64,000 bases of DNA. It comes from Torreya grandis (lineage: Eukaryota > Streptophyta > Pinopsida > Cupressales > Taxaceae). The notes below the pieces were generated by a model that was not told the DNA's origin, ran no database searches, and saw only the letters and a program-made list of their open reading frames with translations. Location of the stretch: positions 1,049,001 to 1,113,000 of the forward strand of contig JARHVA010001473.1 in NCBI GenBank assembly GCA_037957365.1, given 5' to 3'. Of this stretch, positions 1 through 11,471 are shown in pieces; the first letter of the stretch is position 1; the number at the start of each line of letters is the position of its first letter. The position numbers and the translations under genes are program-made.

Positions 1-959
1 AAGTTATGTTGTCGACGTCGATGGAAAGACTGATGTCAATTTCTGTGTAATTCTAGAAACACAAAAAATTGATAGTTTTTGGAAGAAAAAGAAATTCTGA
101 GTTGTTTTAGACTTCAGAATGATATGACCTTACCAGCTCAAACACTCAGATAAAAATAGCAGAATAGATGATTAGGAAAGCAACCTCTAAAAGTTATATT
201 CCTAGGAATAAGTTTTAAAGTCATGGTGGCTTATGCCTTAATAAAATATGTTGGGAGTTAGGCTTAAAGAACAGGGCCTAGAGAGGAAGTCTATGGCTAG
301 TTTCAGGTTATGTTATGGTGCTCAAGATATCTATGTTAGGTTCAGTACGTGGCCTGGTGTTGGTGCTTACTCCCTTCACTTCACAAACCCAGAGCTAAGC
401 TAGGCTGCTTAGCCAAAATATACTTTGCCTATTGTTTATACTCTGCCAAAGAATAGAGTGGGTCCTCCTCTTGGTGGTGAAATCCAAGTAGGATCGTCAG
501 GTGGGTAAGGTATCCGCTAGGTGATGAAATCCTAGACGGGCCTTGTCTCAAGTAATTTTATATGTTTGATTGTGATTGTGGTTTGGTTGTGTAACATTTG
601 TGCACTATGATTTATTCATAATGATTTAATTACTAAGTGGGTTAAGTATGCATCCAAGCAAGAATGAAATGTAGTAGTTTTTTAACCCAAATCGAAATAT
701 GTTGTTTCAAATGCAAACAATGGAGAAGAGGTAAAGAGTATGAATTTTATCTACTCTATGATGCAGGCAAGAAGTGACAAGAAGAAAAAAAAGAGATGTT
801 CTTTTTAACTTTTGCTAATGATTTCTTTTATAACAAAAAGAAAGAAGAGGGGATGCAAGAAGAGAATCTAATGCATCTATATGAAAATTTTCTCTTTTAA
901 AATAAAATGAATGAATGAACCCAAGGAAAACTCCAGGGGTCCCACCGGGCATGCCAGAA
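1..959 (-). mobile_element. Element G, interior leader of an inverted gypsy element (partial)
   Basis: This is assigned to an LTR retrotransposon because a gypsy-type primer-binding site (938-956, minus strand) lies three bases from the inner edge of an LTR that starts at 960. The interior therefore extends leftward out of the window, and what is visible should be the untranslated leader before gag. No open frame of useful length or recognisable protein is seen on either strand. The tract is less AT-rich around 400-560 than the rest of the window, and a GTCGACGTCG string at 11-20 resembles the CpG-rich motif found in the LTRs of G and of element H. The rest of the element cannot be judged. 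Confidence 0.55.
938..956 (-). other. Primer-binding site of element G
   Basis: Read on the minus strand this is TGGCATGCCCGGTGGGACC, starting three bases inside the LTR edge. It begins with TGG, as expected for pairing with a tRNA CCA end. Elements A and B carry closely similar sequences at the equivalent place, which supports the call. I did not assign the tRNA. Confidence 0.7.
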
Positions 960-2292
960 TGTTTCTCTACATTTTTCTACAATTGCATTCAGAAGAAGGA
1001 AGAAACTAAGGGTAAAGGTTAGGGGTTTGATTGATACCCGGATGTAGTGTGCATCATATCCAAGCATTATGAGAGCTCCTATTTATCTATGGAGGAAACA
1101 CCTGTAATAAGAAAGAAACTCAAACAAAGAGAATGTTAGATGAGGATATGGTGGACTACCAAGCTATGTGCTCGGTCCCAAAAGCATAAAGCTCCGTAAG
1201 GGATGATAGTCCACTATTTAACAAAAAGAGTGTTGTATAAAAAGAAATGATGAAAGACTAAGAAAGAGAATAATAGATAACGTGTACCTATTCTCTGTAG
1301 TCAATCTATCATAGTCACTGACATCGATAGGTCTGTCGAGGTTGGTTGGGTCAATGATGCTGATGTCGGTTCTCTTGCCGATGTCGGTAGGGGTAATGGG
1401 CCTTGGATGGGTTTCAGGGTATGTCTATGGTCGACAAAAGAGTCTATGGATATTTAAAGGTTTGTACAAGGTTGTGGGAAAGTGAATAGGGTCTAAGGAA
1501 GGGTAAACGTAGAGTATAGGTGTGAAAAGAGGGTAAGAATAAGAGGAAGGCTTTTCAGCCTCTCCATAGAAGAAGTCAAGTTTCTCAACAGTTCTTAGAA
1601 ATACCAAATGGAAACTAATTACCAATGTATTCTAAAATACTGAAATGAGACAGAATACTTAGCTCTATTGGATGAAGAACTAGAGGTGTCAAAATGCTTG
1701 TTCCTATTGTGGCTGATGTTGAGGTCCTCATACAATGTTTCAATCCAATCTGAGGAGTGACTTGTGCAGAGCTTTGATAGCTAGGAGAGCGATAGTTGAA
1801 TTCTAATGCTTGGTCTCAGAGTGTGCACGTCGATGTCAAAGAGTCAGGGGTAGCTCAATGTTTGAGCTAGGCTTATGTAACCGATGTCGGTGATCCCATC
1901 GGCATTAGCGTAGGGATGACAATGTCAGCCAATGGTTGACTGACGTCGGCAAAGGGAGAATAGGTAAAAGGGCTATTTTTAGCTCTTTGCCCATTTCTCC
2001 ATCCACCAAGTGCTTTTATTGTTAGAGAATAGTCAAAACACAAGTTTATGATGCATGAGAGTTGGTTAGGGAGTTAATAGGGAGTGAGAATAAGTCATAG
2101 GTAGTTAGGATTTGGAGGACCTAGTCTCAGGGTGACTCATTGTTTAAGAAAAGGTCTTAGGGTGAGGTGTCCAAGGTGAAGTGTCTAGGTGAGGTCATTA
2201 ATTTAAAATAAGTAGTTTAGTTTAAATTAATAAGGTGTGTAAGTGTTTAAAAGGGGACCAAAGGGGGGGTTGACACAATATTGGTGTCTACA
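960..2292 (-). repeat. 5' LTR of element G
   Basis: On the minus strand it begins TGTAGACACCAATATTG and ends GTAGAGAAACA, giving TG...CA ends and a length of 1333 bp. The inner end is fixed by the primer-binding site at 938-956. The outer end is chosen as the nearest CA that gives a start typical of Tat/Ogre-type LTRs. The partner LTR is outside the window, so the ends cannot be confirmed by comparison. Several CpG-rich motifs related to ACCGACGTCGGT occur in it (1361-1370, 1378-1390, 1880-1891, 1941-1950). The short open frame at 1425-1625 has no recognisable protein and is not treated as a gene. Confidence 0.65.
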
Positions 2293-2606
2293 CAAGGATC
2301 AAAGGTTAAGTTTGGTAAAAGGTTTAGTTAGTTAGTTAGCTAGTCAACTAACTTGACTCAGGTGCACAGTTGAAGGGTTGTGAGATGGTCCCTAGGGGGT
2401 CTTGAGGTGGTCTAGGGGTATTTTGACATCTAGAATTGTTGTTTAAATTTATAAAGTCTACAAATGGTGGGTAATAACTAGGTAACAAAAGAGTCATCAC
2501 CTAAGTGGATGATTGGGGAGTTTGAAAACTAGGTGGTGCCATGAGAGGTTGTTAGAGAGTGGAGGGAGTGATGAAAGGAATTTGTGTTGGTGTTAGAGAT
2601 TGGTTT
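2293..2606. other. Spacer between element G and element B
   Basis: About 310 bases separate the outer end of the G LTR from the first base of the B LTR. The stretch has a short GTTAGTTAGTTAG-type run near 2325 and no coding potential. It is presumably older sequence into which one or both elements inserted. Confidence 0.4.
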
Positions 2607-4926
2607 TGTTGACTCATTTTAACCAAAATTCAAAATGGCTCAACCCCCTATATAGTCAAACTTGTTATAAGGGTCTTCTAGGGTGTAAAATGTGTACCAT
2701 GGTCCTAGTGAGGTCATTTAATATGTCTTTTAGCCTTGATCATATTGGGCATTAGTCCATAATGTCATTTTATGTCATATAAGGTCACTTTTGAGTCATT
2801 TAATAGAATTTTATGGTTTTTTCATAGAGAAAAAGTGTTTCTAAAGCATTCTCAACATCCTACATGTTAGGTACATATTAGAGATGGTATTTTTGGACTA
2901 ATAATTACAGGTGCAACATTGAAAGCAAGAAGATCAAGAAGTTTTAAGTAGTTTTATGGACCATATAGTAGTTTTGGCATATGTGGCTACTCCAAGAGTG
3001 TCTATTTATCTCTCCTCAATTCACTTCTATGCTTGACAAGCTTTGATAGACTTGAAATTAATCAAAACTGACATATCTTCTCTACCACTCTCCTAGACAA
3101 AGAAAAATGGTTAATCGGTTTCAGTATGGTACATTTATGAGGAGGTGATTTGGATAAAGTGAATTTTTTGGATGATAATAATATTTGTTTACTATAAATC
3201 CATGGAAATATTTTTACGTTTGGTTACTTGTGCTTTATGAACCATTGCTAAGAATGTTTGCTCCTCTTTTTTGTCTACACATCCCCATGGCCTCCAAGTT
3301 TCCACTTTATTTGGATTGGTATTTGAAAACCAATTGTTTCACATGTTACATAATGGCATAGCCATCCTTATAAAAAATTTCTTAGTCTATTTTCATGTGT
3401 GAATATTAAATAATGGTCTTAAACTTTCTCATTTTGTTAATTGGAAACTACACCACAGTCTACAGACAAGTTTCATTAGTTGCAGAGGGTTATATCTCTT
3501 GTAGTGGTTTAAAAACAAAGGTAACATGTTTTTATCTCTCATTTCATATTGATTAGTCTCTCTAAAGGAGTTTTTGTATCAAAGTAATCTCTTTATGGGG
3601 TGAATAATTAGATTATATATATATATAGACTTCTTTGTAAACAGCCATCTATAGTCAAGTGGAATTGAGTTTTGCATAGTCATGGTGGTAAGAAAATAAG
3701 ATTTAAAAGTTTTTGGATGATTATGAGGTGGAAAAAATGATTCTGAGTTATTTCAAAGGTAATTAAAATTGGTTATTAGGACCAATTCTTAGTACATAAT
3801 CATATCCTGTAGTAGCACCTATAGGTAGTTTCATCAATGGTCTAAGAAGAGTTAAAATAAGGATGTTTGAACTTGTTTGAAAATTCATTTAGGTCTAGGA
3901 TCATTTATAAAATCATTATGACCATTCTATTCCACTTGAGAGCCTTCAAGGGGAGATATAAGGTTCATTTAATCCAATGGTTTACATAGGATAGAGGCAC
4001 ACATAATGCAAAGGGAGAGCTCTATGGGCGAACTTCAAACACGCATACCTTTATGGACACATTTCATGGTCCCAAAATAACTATGGGTATTTTATTAGGG
4101 TCCTACACTTGGTATTTAGTGGCAATTATTCTAAGATTCAATGTCTAGTTTTTATAAATCATTCTTAAGAACTAAAACATGTTAAAACCCTCCTAAACCC
4201 TTGTCTAAGACTTGATGGAGAAAATAGGAAATAATATACACTCGTAAGGGGTAATATGGAATGTAAATAATTTTATACTTGTTGAAGACACTCTCACTAT
4301 CTCAGATAACCAATTGGTTTGTACCCTACTTGTATGGACAAGCTAAAAATAGGGTTTTTTGCAAATTTTTATGTGTTTTATAGGTACAGAGGAAATTTAA
4401 AGAATTAAAATCATTTGTTGAGGTATATTTGGAATTTTTTTAAATCTCAATTCCATTTCTCACCTTATAATATCATATAAACATATCTACTACACCATTC
4501 ATCATAGGCAATCTTGGACAGAAAATGAAGATGACAAGTGATTGCCAAGTGAGAAGATGAAAAGTCCAATTTTATATCTTTTTAAGGTATATAGGATGGA
4601 TTAGAAGGAAAAATACTATAAATAGGTGTAATAACACCTCTTCCATGGATTTTTTTGAGTAACTGAAGGTCATTTTGATGAAAAATGTCAAGAATGAGGC
4701 CTAAAAGACCAATGAATGACTACAGATGATGAGTACAAGTGTCATGGAGATGGATAGTAGTTAGGGACACATATAATGACTAGCATGGCATGTTTCTAAC
4801 CCCTCGAATATATTTTACATGTGTCAACTCTCTCTTTTCTAGTTTCAAGTGCTCAAGAGATGCTTCATGATGAAGGCAATTTCAAGAAGGCCATTTGAGA
4901 ACCCTACACTAGTTTTGGAGAGTTAT
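2607..4926 (+). repeat. Left LTR of element B, first part
   Basis: It starts TGTTGACTCATTTT, matched at the right LTR (19559) where the first base is mutated. Alignment with 19559-22963 is continuous except for about 1.24 kb present only on the right (roughly 20850-22085), whose equivalent would fall near 3880-3915 here. It breaks at 4926, where element A begins; 4922-4926 (GTTAT) is the duplicated target. No coding sequence is recognised. Confidence 0.85.
4922..4926. other. Target site duplication of element A, left copy
   Basis: GTTAT here and again at 15103-15107 flank element A. The uninterrupted sequence in the other B LTR (28855-28865) has a single related GTTGT, which confirms the insertion point. 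Confidence 0.85.
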
Positions 4927-6881
4927 TGTTGATGATTTAAAATTGCACTTGATCTTAATCAATCAACAATGGGAAGTTTCAAGCTATGGGACAATGTGGC
5001 TTGAAACAACCTCCAAATTTTTGAGAAGTTGGTCTCTTCTTTTGTATCAAGTGTTGGGAAGGGATAGGAAATTAAATAGAAATGCAAGTGTAGGAAATGA
5101 AACCTAACTATGGCGATGTGCCTGAATGTAATCCTAATCCTAACCTGAGCATATTGAAACTATTATAGGATTCAATTACATTTAAGAGCAGACAAGTGCA
5201 TGATCAATGGAAGAGATTGGAATAAAAGAAACATAGGCTCACAACAGGGAATTCTTTTGTTGAGATACAGAGAATTTCAACAAAGGCATAGTGTTCAATC
5301 TTCTTAATAGAATCTTTCAATCACATAAGAGGCACATAAATCATGTATAGTTATGTAGAACTTCCAATTCAAGAAAATGAGATAAAAGTAAATGACATTT
5401 CTAATCACAACTCCAGAGAATCTACAGCATAGACTACTTTGCAAATGACACAAATAACACCAACCAAGGCATGGAGCTCAATCCTCTTAATTTATTCATC
5501 CACATAAAAGGCAAAAAAACATGCACAATTACATTAACTTTACAACTTAAGAAAATGAGACAAGAGCAAATGATATTACTGGTCAAAAACTCTAGAAAGT
5601 TTAGAATTATAGAAAAAATCCCCCCCATTTGATTTTACAATCCTTATTATATAGCCTCAGATGTCTCCTTACATTACTCTCTTTCCCGTGCAATTCTACT
5701 TTGTCCTTTACTAATAGGGGACAAAATAGACAGCACCTTCAATGCCTTGGGGGCTCCAAAAATCTACCCAATGAACTATTCCATCTACTCAAATTAACTC
5801 CAGCCAATTTTCCCTCCATTTCACTTTTCGGCAACAGATATGCGAAATACTTTGTTATGTTGAAATGGGAGAGGACACTTAGCCAATTTCCTAAAAATCC
5901 TCTTATTACTTAGAAGGCACTGAAAAATGACACTTAGCACTTTCTGCCAGATTCATTAAATACACGCAGCTCTCTCCACTTCTCTTTGGTTATTCTATGG
6001 TATCACTCGGGACACATATCAGACTCTCATGGATGGTGACACTTGTAAGCTTCTACAAAATTTTGAAGTAACACCTGAGGCCCACCACAATATTTATTTA
6101 GCAATGAAACTCAAAGAAGATCTCTCAGGCATTGACATGTGGTGACCTCTACTACTTTTGGGAAGATACGTGGCATCTTCCACTTCTCCTGCTAGGGGTA
6201 TGTGGAATATTCCACTTTTTTCAGGGATGGAGTAAGAAGGGGCTTGAAGAGTGACACTTGGTAACATCTACTACTTTATGGAATTTAAACAAAATAAAAT
6301 GATGCCTTTCTGTGTTGAACCAAAGCATTAGACCCAGGTGTTGAACCAAAGTTTCTCAGATGCTGACACGTGGTGACTTCTGCTACTTCTTTAAGAAGGG
6401 AGTTTAGGGCCTTCTATGACTGCCACATGGTGCTTTATGTTTTACTACTAAGCTCGTTGAAAGTCTTTGCTGAAAAATAAAATGAAACACGATGCCTCTA
6501 TGAGATATGGATGTTGACATGTGGTGCATTCTGATTAGCTGCTACTAGATACGTGGCACATTCTACGGTCTTATTGAAATTCACAAAAAGGCCTTAGAGG
6601 GCACCAATTGATCAGCTCCATGTCTCAAAAGCTAATATGTGGCAGCTTCTGCTCAAATTCAAATATTTAGGCAAAATGAAACAAAAGAAACAAAAGAGGA
6701 GAAAGAAGACTCGTGCTCGAACAGTGACACTTGGTGACCTCCACTGCACTTCGACACTTAGATGGAAAATGAACTCGTGTTCTACCCTAACTCTATCACT
6801 ATGACCAAGGTATATGGGAACCAAAACTATAGTGCTTGACTAAAAATTTGAATGCAACGTAGAGTAAAAATTTACTCTATA
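4927..6881 (-). repeat. 3' LTR of element A
   Basis: 1955 bp, almost identical to 13145-15102, with scattered mostly transition differences. On the minus strand the LTR starts with a perfect 10-bp-arm inverted repeat (6859-6880, GTAGAGTAAA arms) directly beside its terminus. The TG...CA end has mutated to TA at 6881. Open frames at 5434-5628 and 5629-5913 lie inside the LTR and show no recognisable protein. Confidence 0.93.
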
Positions 6882-7080
6882 GTTACTAGTGACCCTCAGG
6901 ACTTTTGAGCCTACTCAAAAAGAAAAATCCACCTGCCACTAGATCAAAATTGTGATAATTATACCCTCAAAAGAGCCGTTGATATATGTTTAAAACACTT
7001 ATTTAAAAGAAAAGTGGGAAAACAATGAAAAATAATGTGAGAAGGGAAATTATTTAACTATAATAGATGAGAGACCCAAG
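6882..7080 (-). other. 3' untranslated tract of element A
   Basis: About 200 bases lie between the end of the integrase frame and the 3' LTR. A polypurine tract is expected next to the LTR on the minus strand, but only a weak candidate (GAGGG near 6895) is visible. No gene is seen. Confidence 0.5.
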
Positions 7081-8180
7081 TCAATTGAAATGTTTTAAAT
7101 AGATTCCATTTATAGGAATCTCTTCAGGTTCTCCTTCCATCGACTCTAGCTCAAAAGAATTCTTTTGCTTGCACATGCAAATTTTATATGGACAAATCCA
7201 TAGCACTTCAAATTTGGTGTGCTGACCCAGCTTGGCGGCCCGTGCATCCCATTTCAAAACAATCGAGCCCACCTCAAAATTAAGATTCGAAGCCCTTTTA
7301 TCAAAATAGTCTTTAACCATTCCCTGATGCTTGATCAATGAATCATGAGCTATATCACTCTTTTCTTGAACTTCCAAAAGTTTAGCGAGTCTGACTTACA
7401 TGGGGCCATTTTCTTCAATCTCAATTTGTTTGATCAGCTGAAGAGTAGGGATTTCCAACCTAGGGGAATCACGATAGACTTTCCATATACCAATTCATAT
7501 GGAGACATTTTGATCACCTACTTGGGTGTGATTCTATCAGCCCATAGTGATAGATTAAGCACTTTATGCCACTCTTTGTGATGGTCCACCCCTTTTCTTT
7601 TGATGAGTCTTATCACGTTCTTGTTGGTTGATTTTGCCAGACCATTACCTTGAGGGTAATAGTTAGATGAAGTTTTCAGATATATTCCATGTCTCAAGGA
7701 AAATTTAGATACTTTAGACCCCAAGAATGCCTTAGCATTATCTAAAATGATGGTGCGAGGAGCTCCAAAGTGAGTAGTGATACCCCCTAGAAAATCTAGG
7801 ATCACATTCTCTATTGCTTCTTTAAGTGGGACTGCCTCAGTCCATCTGGTGAAATAGTCTGTGGCGATTAATATCCATTTGTGACCCATGATGGACACTA
7901 GATTTATCATTCCAATGAATTCAAGACCCCATTGAGCAAAAGGTTCATCCACAACTATAGGACTAAGGGGCATGGTTGCATTCCTCCTCATCCCCATATA
8001 ATACTAGCAGGATTGGCATTTTCTAACCAGCTGATAACAATCTGCAAATAAAGTAGGCCAAAAATATCCTACCTCACTTATCTTTATGGTTGTGGTCTTT
8101 GAAGAAAAATGCCCTGAGATATTCCATGATGCATTTCATGTAGTATCCTCTTAGCTTCAGCCTATTATACACATCTTAAC
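7081..8180 (-). pseudogene. Integrase of element A (zinc finger, core, C-terminal part), broken
   Basis: The N-terminal HHCC finger is visible around 8150-8000 (EMHHGI, then a paired-cysteine region), split by a frameshift. The catalytic core is one open frame, 7997-7518 (159 residues): FAQWGLEFIGM precedes IATDYFTRW, whose Asp is the first catalytic residue; LDNAKAF carries the second. The expected third residue, Glu in the NGQAE-type motif, is Lys here (NGLAKSTNK), so this copy should be inactive. The C-terminal portion continues in another frame at 7377-7081, ending in a VGSIVLKW-type tail. The role in an intact element is insertion of the cDNA. Placement after RNase H is the gypsy order. 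Confidence 0.92.
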
Positions 8181-8389
8181 AATTTTCCATCAGAATTTCT
8201 TCTGAAAAGGACTTGTTCAATTAAAACAAAATGAACTCCCTGTATCCTATAATATCTCCTCTTGTTTTAAGGGATTTCCCTCAGATAAATCCTATTTTTC
8301 ATAAATTGAATCCTGCTTGTGACCCAAGATTCCTGATCAACCTCTTGTAATGTTAGCATGGTCTTTGTCTCTCATTCTGAATCTGCTTC

Positions 8390-9015
8390 CTCAAGTAACA
8401 TCTTTTCAAGTTCTTGGGTTATTTATTGGCACAAACCCTTACCTCTAACTAGTTTGGTGGGTCTAACTTCCACATCATATTCAAGGATCTTAGTGATCTA
8501 ATTGGCTCTTTTCTTAGTAATCTCCCCCTCCATGATGTATTCCTTGACACTTGTGTGAGCTACAAGTATCAAAATTTTGTTCCCTGATATCAAATGCCTA
8601 AATTTCTTGAGGGCTTTTACCATGGCATAGGCTTGTCTTTCCACAAAATTGTACCTAGTCTCATAATCTATGAGAGTTATTGATAAGAAGGCTATTAAGT
8701 GCTCCCCCACTAGCCTGTTGTTCTTTTGAGTCAAGACAGCAGCAATACTTGACTCCCCTCCATAGACATACATTACGAAGGGTATGGAAAAATCTGGGTT
8801 CTTGAGCACTGGGGCTGCTGAGATAGCCTTCTTGACCCCATCAAAATCTTTCCTTCCTTATGTAGTCTACTTGAAGACCAGGTCCTTTTTTATCAAGAGT
8901 GTCATTGGTCTAACCAAGCCTACAAAATTAGATATGAATTTACTGACAAAATTGATCTTCCCTAAAAAAGACTGGATTGCCTTTTTATTTGTTGGAAGAG
9001 GTAGGTCTATTATAG
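8390..9015 (-). pseudogene. RT connection and RT-associated RNase H of element A, broken
   Basis: Motifs in order: QSFLGKINFVSKFISNF (end of RT and thumb), then a decayed connection, then the open frame 8809-8498 (103 residues) with a VYGGESSIAAVLTQ stretch corresponding to the usual VYxDASxxAIGAVLxQ. The usual first catalytic Asp position reads Gly here. ERQAYAMVKALKKFRHL corresponds to the E-containing helix. It ends with PTKLVRGKG, the tail that leads to integrase in Tat/Athila elements. This lies one frame away from the upstream RT half. Confidence 0.85.
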
Positions 9016-9962
9016 TTGTGATTCTCTCAGGATCTATATAACTCCTTCCTTAGATACTATGTGCCCCAACAATTTACAATGAGGTACAACAAAAATACAT
9101 TTCTTGGGATTTAATGATATCCCAAAATCCTAACATTTCTTGAAGACATATTCTAAATGATCAAAATGATCATCAACATTTTTTGAGAAAATAGTGAGGT
9201 CATCTAGATAGACTAGGATGACCTTGTTTATAAGTTCACCAAAGGCTATGTCCATAGCTCATTTAAAGGTGGCTCCTAAATTTGATAAGCCGAATGGCAT
9301 CTTCGCATAGGAAAATGTCCCCCATTTGGTAGTGAAAGCAGTTTTGTACTGGTCTTCCTCAGCTAGCCAAATTTGATTATACCCAGAGAAACCATCAAGT
9401 AAAGAAAACCTTTCTGATGCAGCCACAGTTTGAAAAAAAATTCCATAGAGGGTAAGGGATAGTGGTCTTTCAGAGATGCTCTATTTAGATCTCTGAAATC
9501 TACACACAGTCTTACATCTCCATTCTTTTTCCTAACTGGGACTAGATTTGATACCCAGGTCGAGTGCTTGATTGGAAATATTATTTTGGAATCTAAAAGT
9601 TTCTACAACTCATCTACCATTAAAGGTTCGATCCTTGGATTTACTAGCCTCTATTTCTATCTGATGGGCTTGGATCCCTCAGTCAATTCTATTGTGTGTT
9701 GGATAATGTCTCTGTTGTATCCATGAAGGTCTTCATAGCTCTAAGCTATGACTTTATCATATCTCTGGGACAATTCAATTAGTCTTTCCTTCTCTTCTTG
9801 AGTTGCATAATTCCCAACTTTTAGCCTCTTCCTGTCACTCACCTCTACCTTAGAATAGTCTGCTTTATCTACCTGGAACCTTTTCTTTCCCAGGATTACA
9901 TCCTCTAGGTCAAACAAGTTTTCTAAGGTGATCAATCCCTTGGGGAGCTTATTAGTCCTCAA
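9016..9962 (-). pseudogene. Reverse transcriptase of element A, frameshifted
   Basis: The open frame 9962-9741 holds the lead-in to RT (LITLENLFDLEDVILGKKRF and onward). The polymerase follows: IIFPIKHSTWVSNLVPVRKK, CVDFRDLNRAS, DHYPLPSME, then after a frameshift at the A-run near 9433-9440, LLDGFSGYNQIW, MPFGL and the catalytic YLDDLTIFS near 9210, followed by LLGHIVS. The YLDD box is intact. Stops in the first half occur where Gln or Trp is expected (for example between ATQEEK... and SYEDLHGYN). RT copies the element RNA into DNA. Confidence 0.93.
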
Positions 9963-10007
9963 TTATATAATCTGATCACCATATGCCTCTTTAATTTTAG
10001 TTCATAA

Positions 10008-10580
10008 CTAATCAAAAAACTCATCTGATTGTTGTAAGAAAGAGACTACTTGAGCTTCATTTTCAAACACTTGCCAATTTTCATCATTATCTAGGATGGT
10101 TGGCCTCACTATAACTTTTACTGACTCATTGTTAATCAATAGGCCAGTTGCTGGATTAAATTGTGAGCCAATTTGGGCCATCTTATCAGCCTCAGAGTTT
10201 TGACTTCTAGGGATTATCTCAATAATAAAAGCTTCAAAATCTTCTATCAAATCCAAAATCTTATGCCTGTAGGATCTCATTCTCACATTTTTGGCTGTTG
10301 CCTTTTCCCTAATTTGCTTTACTACTAATTTTGAATCTCCTTTTACTTTTAGGTTCTTTATTCCATTTTTCTTGGCTAACAAGAGCTCATGTGCTAAAAA
10401 TTCATATTCTTCATCATTATTAGTGCAAGCAAATTGGAATCGAATAGCCCTTAAAATTTTATCACCATTTGGAGTAGTAAGACAAATTCTTGCTCCAGCA
10501 CCATGTTTACTTCTAGCCCCATCAAAATTCAAAGTCTAGAGCTCTGAATCTTGAGTAGTGGGTACCTCTTTCTTTATGAC
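10008..10580 (-). pseudogene. Second, archaeal-type RNase H of element A, located before RT
   Basis: The open part is 10532-10008 (174 codons). The pattern is that of type-I RNase H of archaeal style: NFDGARSKHGAGA at the start, NNDEEYEFLAHEL, VKGDSKLVVKQIREKA, and SQNSEADKMAQ. The four acidic positions expected for catalysis (D of FDGA, E of EYE, D of GDS, D of EAD) all appear present. The frame starts at a TTG directly after a TAG where Trp is expected (SELxTLNFDGA), so it was part of a longer polyprotein. A second RNase H is known from Tat-group elements; in the Ogre/Retand order it usually follows RT-RNase H, whereas here it lies between protease and RT. Confidence 0.88.
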
Positions 10581-10871
10581 ATTTAGAATCACCTGATCCT
10601 CATCAAAAATAACATACATGCCCAAACCAGTAGAGTCATAGTTCCCATACGATTCGCTATTCATCATAGCCAACAACTAGTTGTTTTCTTCTTCTTGATC
10701 ATGCTCAGTCCAGTCTCCTAGTTCTTTGACAAAAAAATTTTCTTCTTTATTCAACATGGCATGATCTGCTTCTAATATTTTTGTTGGTTCATTGGTGATG
10801 TGGTCTTTGGATAGTGGTTCAGATAGAATTTTCATCTTTGAATCGTATCTGGTTCTCAAGATGAGGTGATA
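10581..10871 (-). pseudogene. Acidic linker between protease and second RNase H, element A
   Basis: This is the same reading frame as protease and RNase H, interrupted by stops. The open piece 10859-10677 is rich in Glu, Asp and Lys. It has no recognisable domain, and acidic linkers at this place are usual in Tat/Athila polyproteins. Confidence 0.6.
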
Positions 10872-11471
10872 CTAGTCAAGAGACATATATCCTCCTATTT
10901 TTGCTGTAAAGTCTCTAGATAAACACAAACCAAATGCAGGAGGTATATCTATGACAACTATATCTTGGTTTACCACTATGTTGGGACATGTGTATAAATT
11001 CAAGGGGATTTGTTTAATTCTCCCTATGGTTTGCACTGTTTTGCCATCTAGCTGCATAACTCCCTTTGCAAGAGGTTCATATTTTATTTTCAAAGCATCA
11101 GCTATTTTCTTGGGCATCACAGTTGTAATTGCTCCTGAATCTATCAATGCATTATGCAGGAGTTTCTTTCCAACTATTAGATTCAAATAGAAAGGCTCTG
11201 GCTTGGATTTACTTACTTGTGTTGCATCGTTCAAGAAGGTTGTTGTCTTTAGAGGAACTGTATCTTTGAGATTTTCCTTTCCAGTAGGTCCTTCCTTAGT
11301 AACATCACCTTTGGGCACTACTTGCCCTTGCAGAGCTTCTTGCAATAGTGTCTTTTGTTTAAGAATAGCCAAAATATCCCATATCAATACTTGTGTTGGA
11401 GTCCTCTTTAATTGGTCTATTACATTGATTGGTCCCAAGGACTGAGTTTTTTGGTAATAGGGATACCTCAT
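10872..11471 (-). pseudogene. Protease region of element A
   Basis: 199 codons in one frame. The N-terminal part holds VIDQLKRTPTQVLIWDIL, a conserved Tat/Ogre linker motif upstream of the protease. The aspartic protease follows: FYLNLIVGKKLLHNALIDSG, with the catalytic Asp in IDSGA at about 11135, then TTVMPKKIADAL and the flap-like QLDGKTVQTIG. It would process the polyprotein by forming a homodimer. The domain itself looks unbroken; the frame runs on toward RNase H through a TAG at a likely Trp codon (SLDxYHL). Confidence 0.9.

Noticed and set aside
5629..5913. Plus-strand open frame of 94 codons, with a partial counterpart at 13691-13942
   Set aside because: It lies inside the LTR of element A on the opposite strand. 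The counterpart exists only because LTRs are duplicated, the two frames differ in length and start, and there is no protein signature.
10291..11445. Plus-strand open frames opposite gag-protease-RNase H of element A
   Set aside because: Antisense shadows of conserved minus-strand domains.
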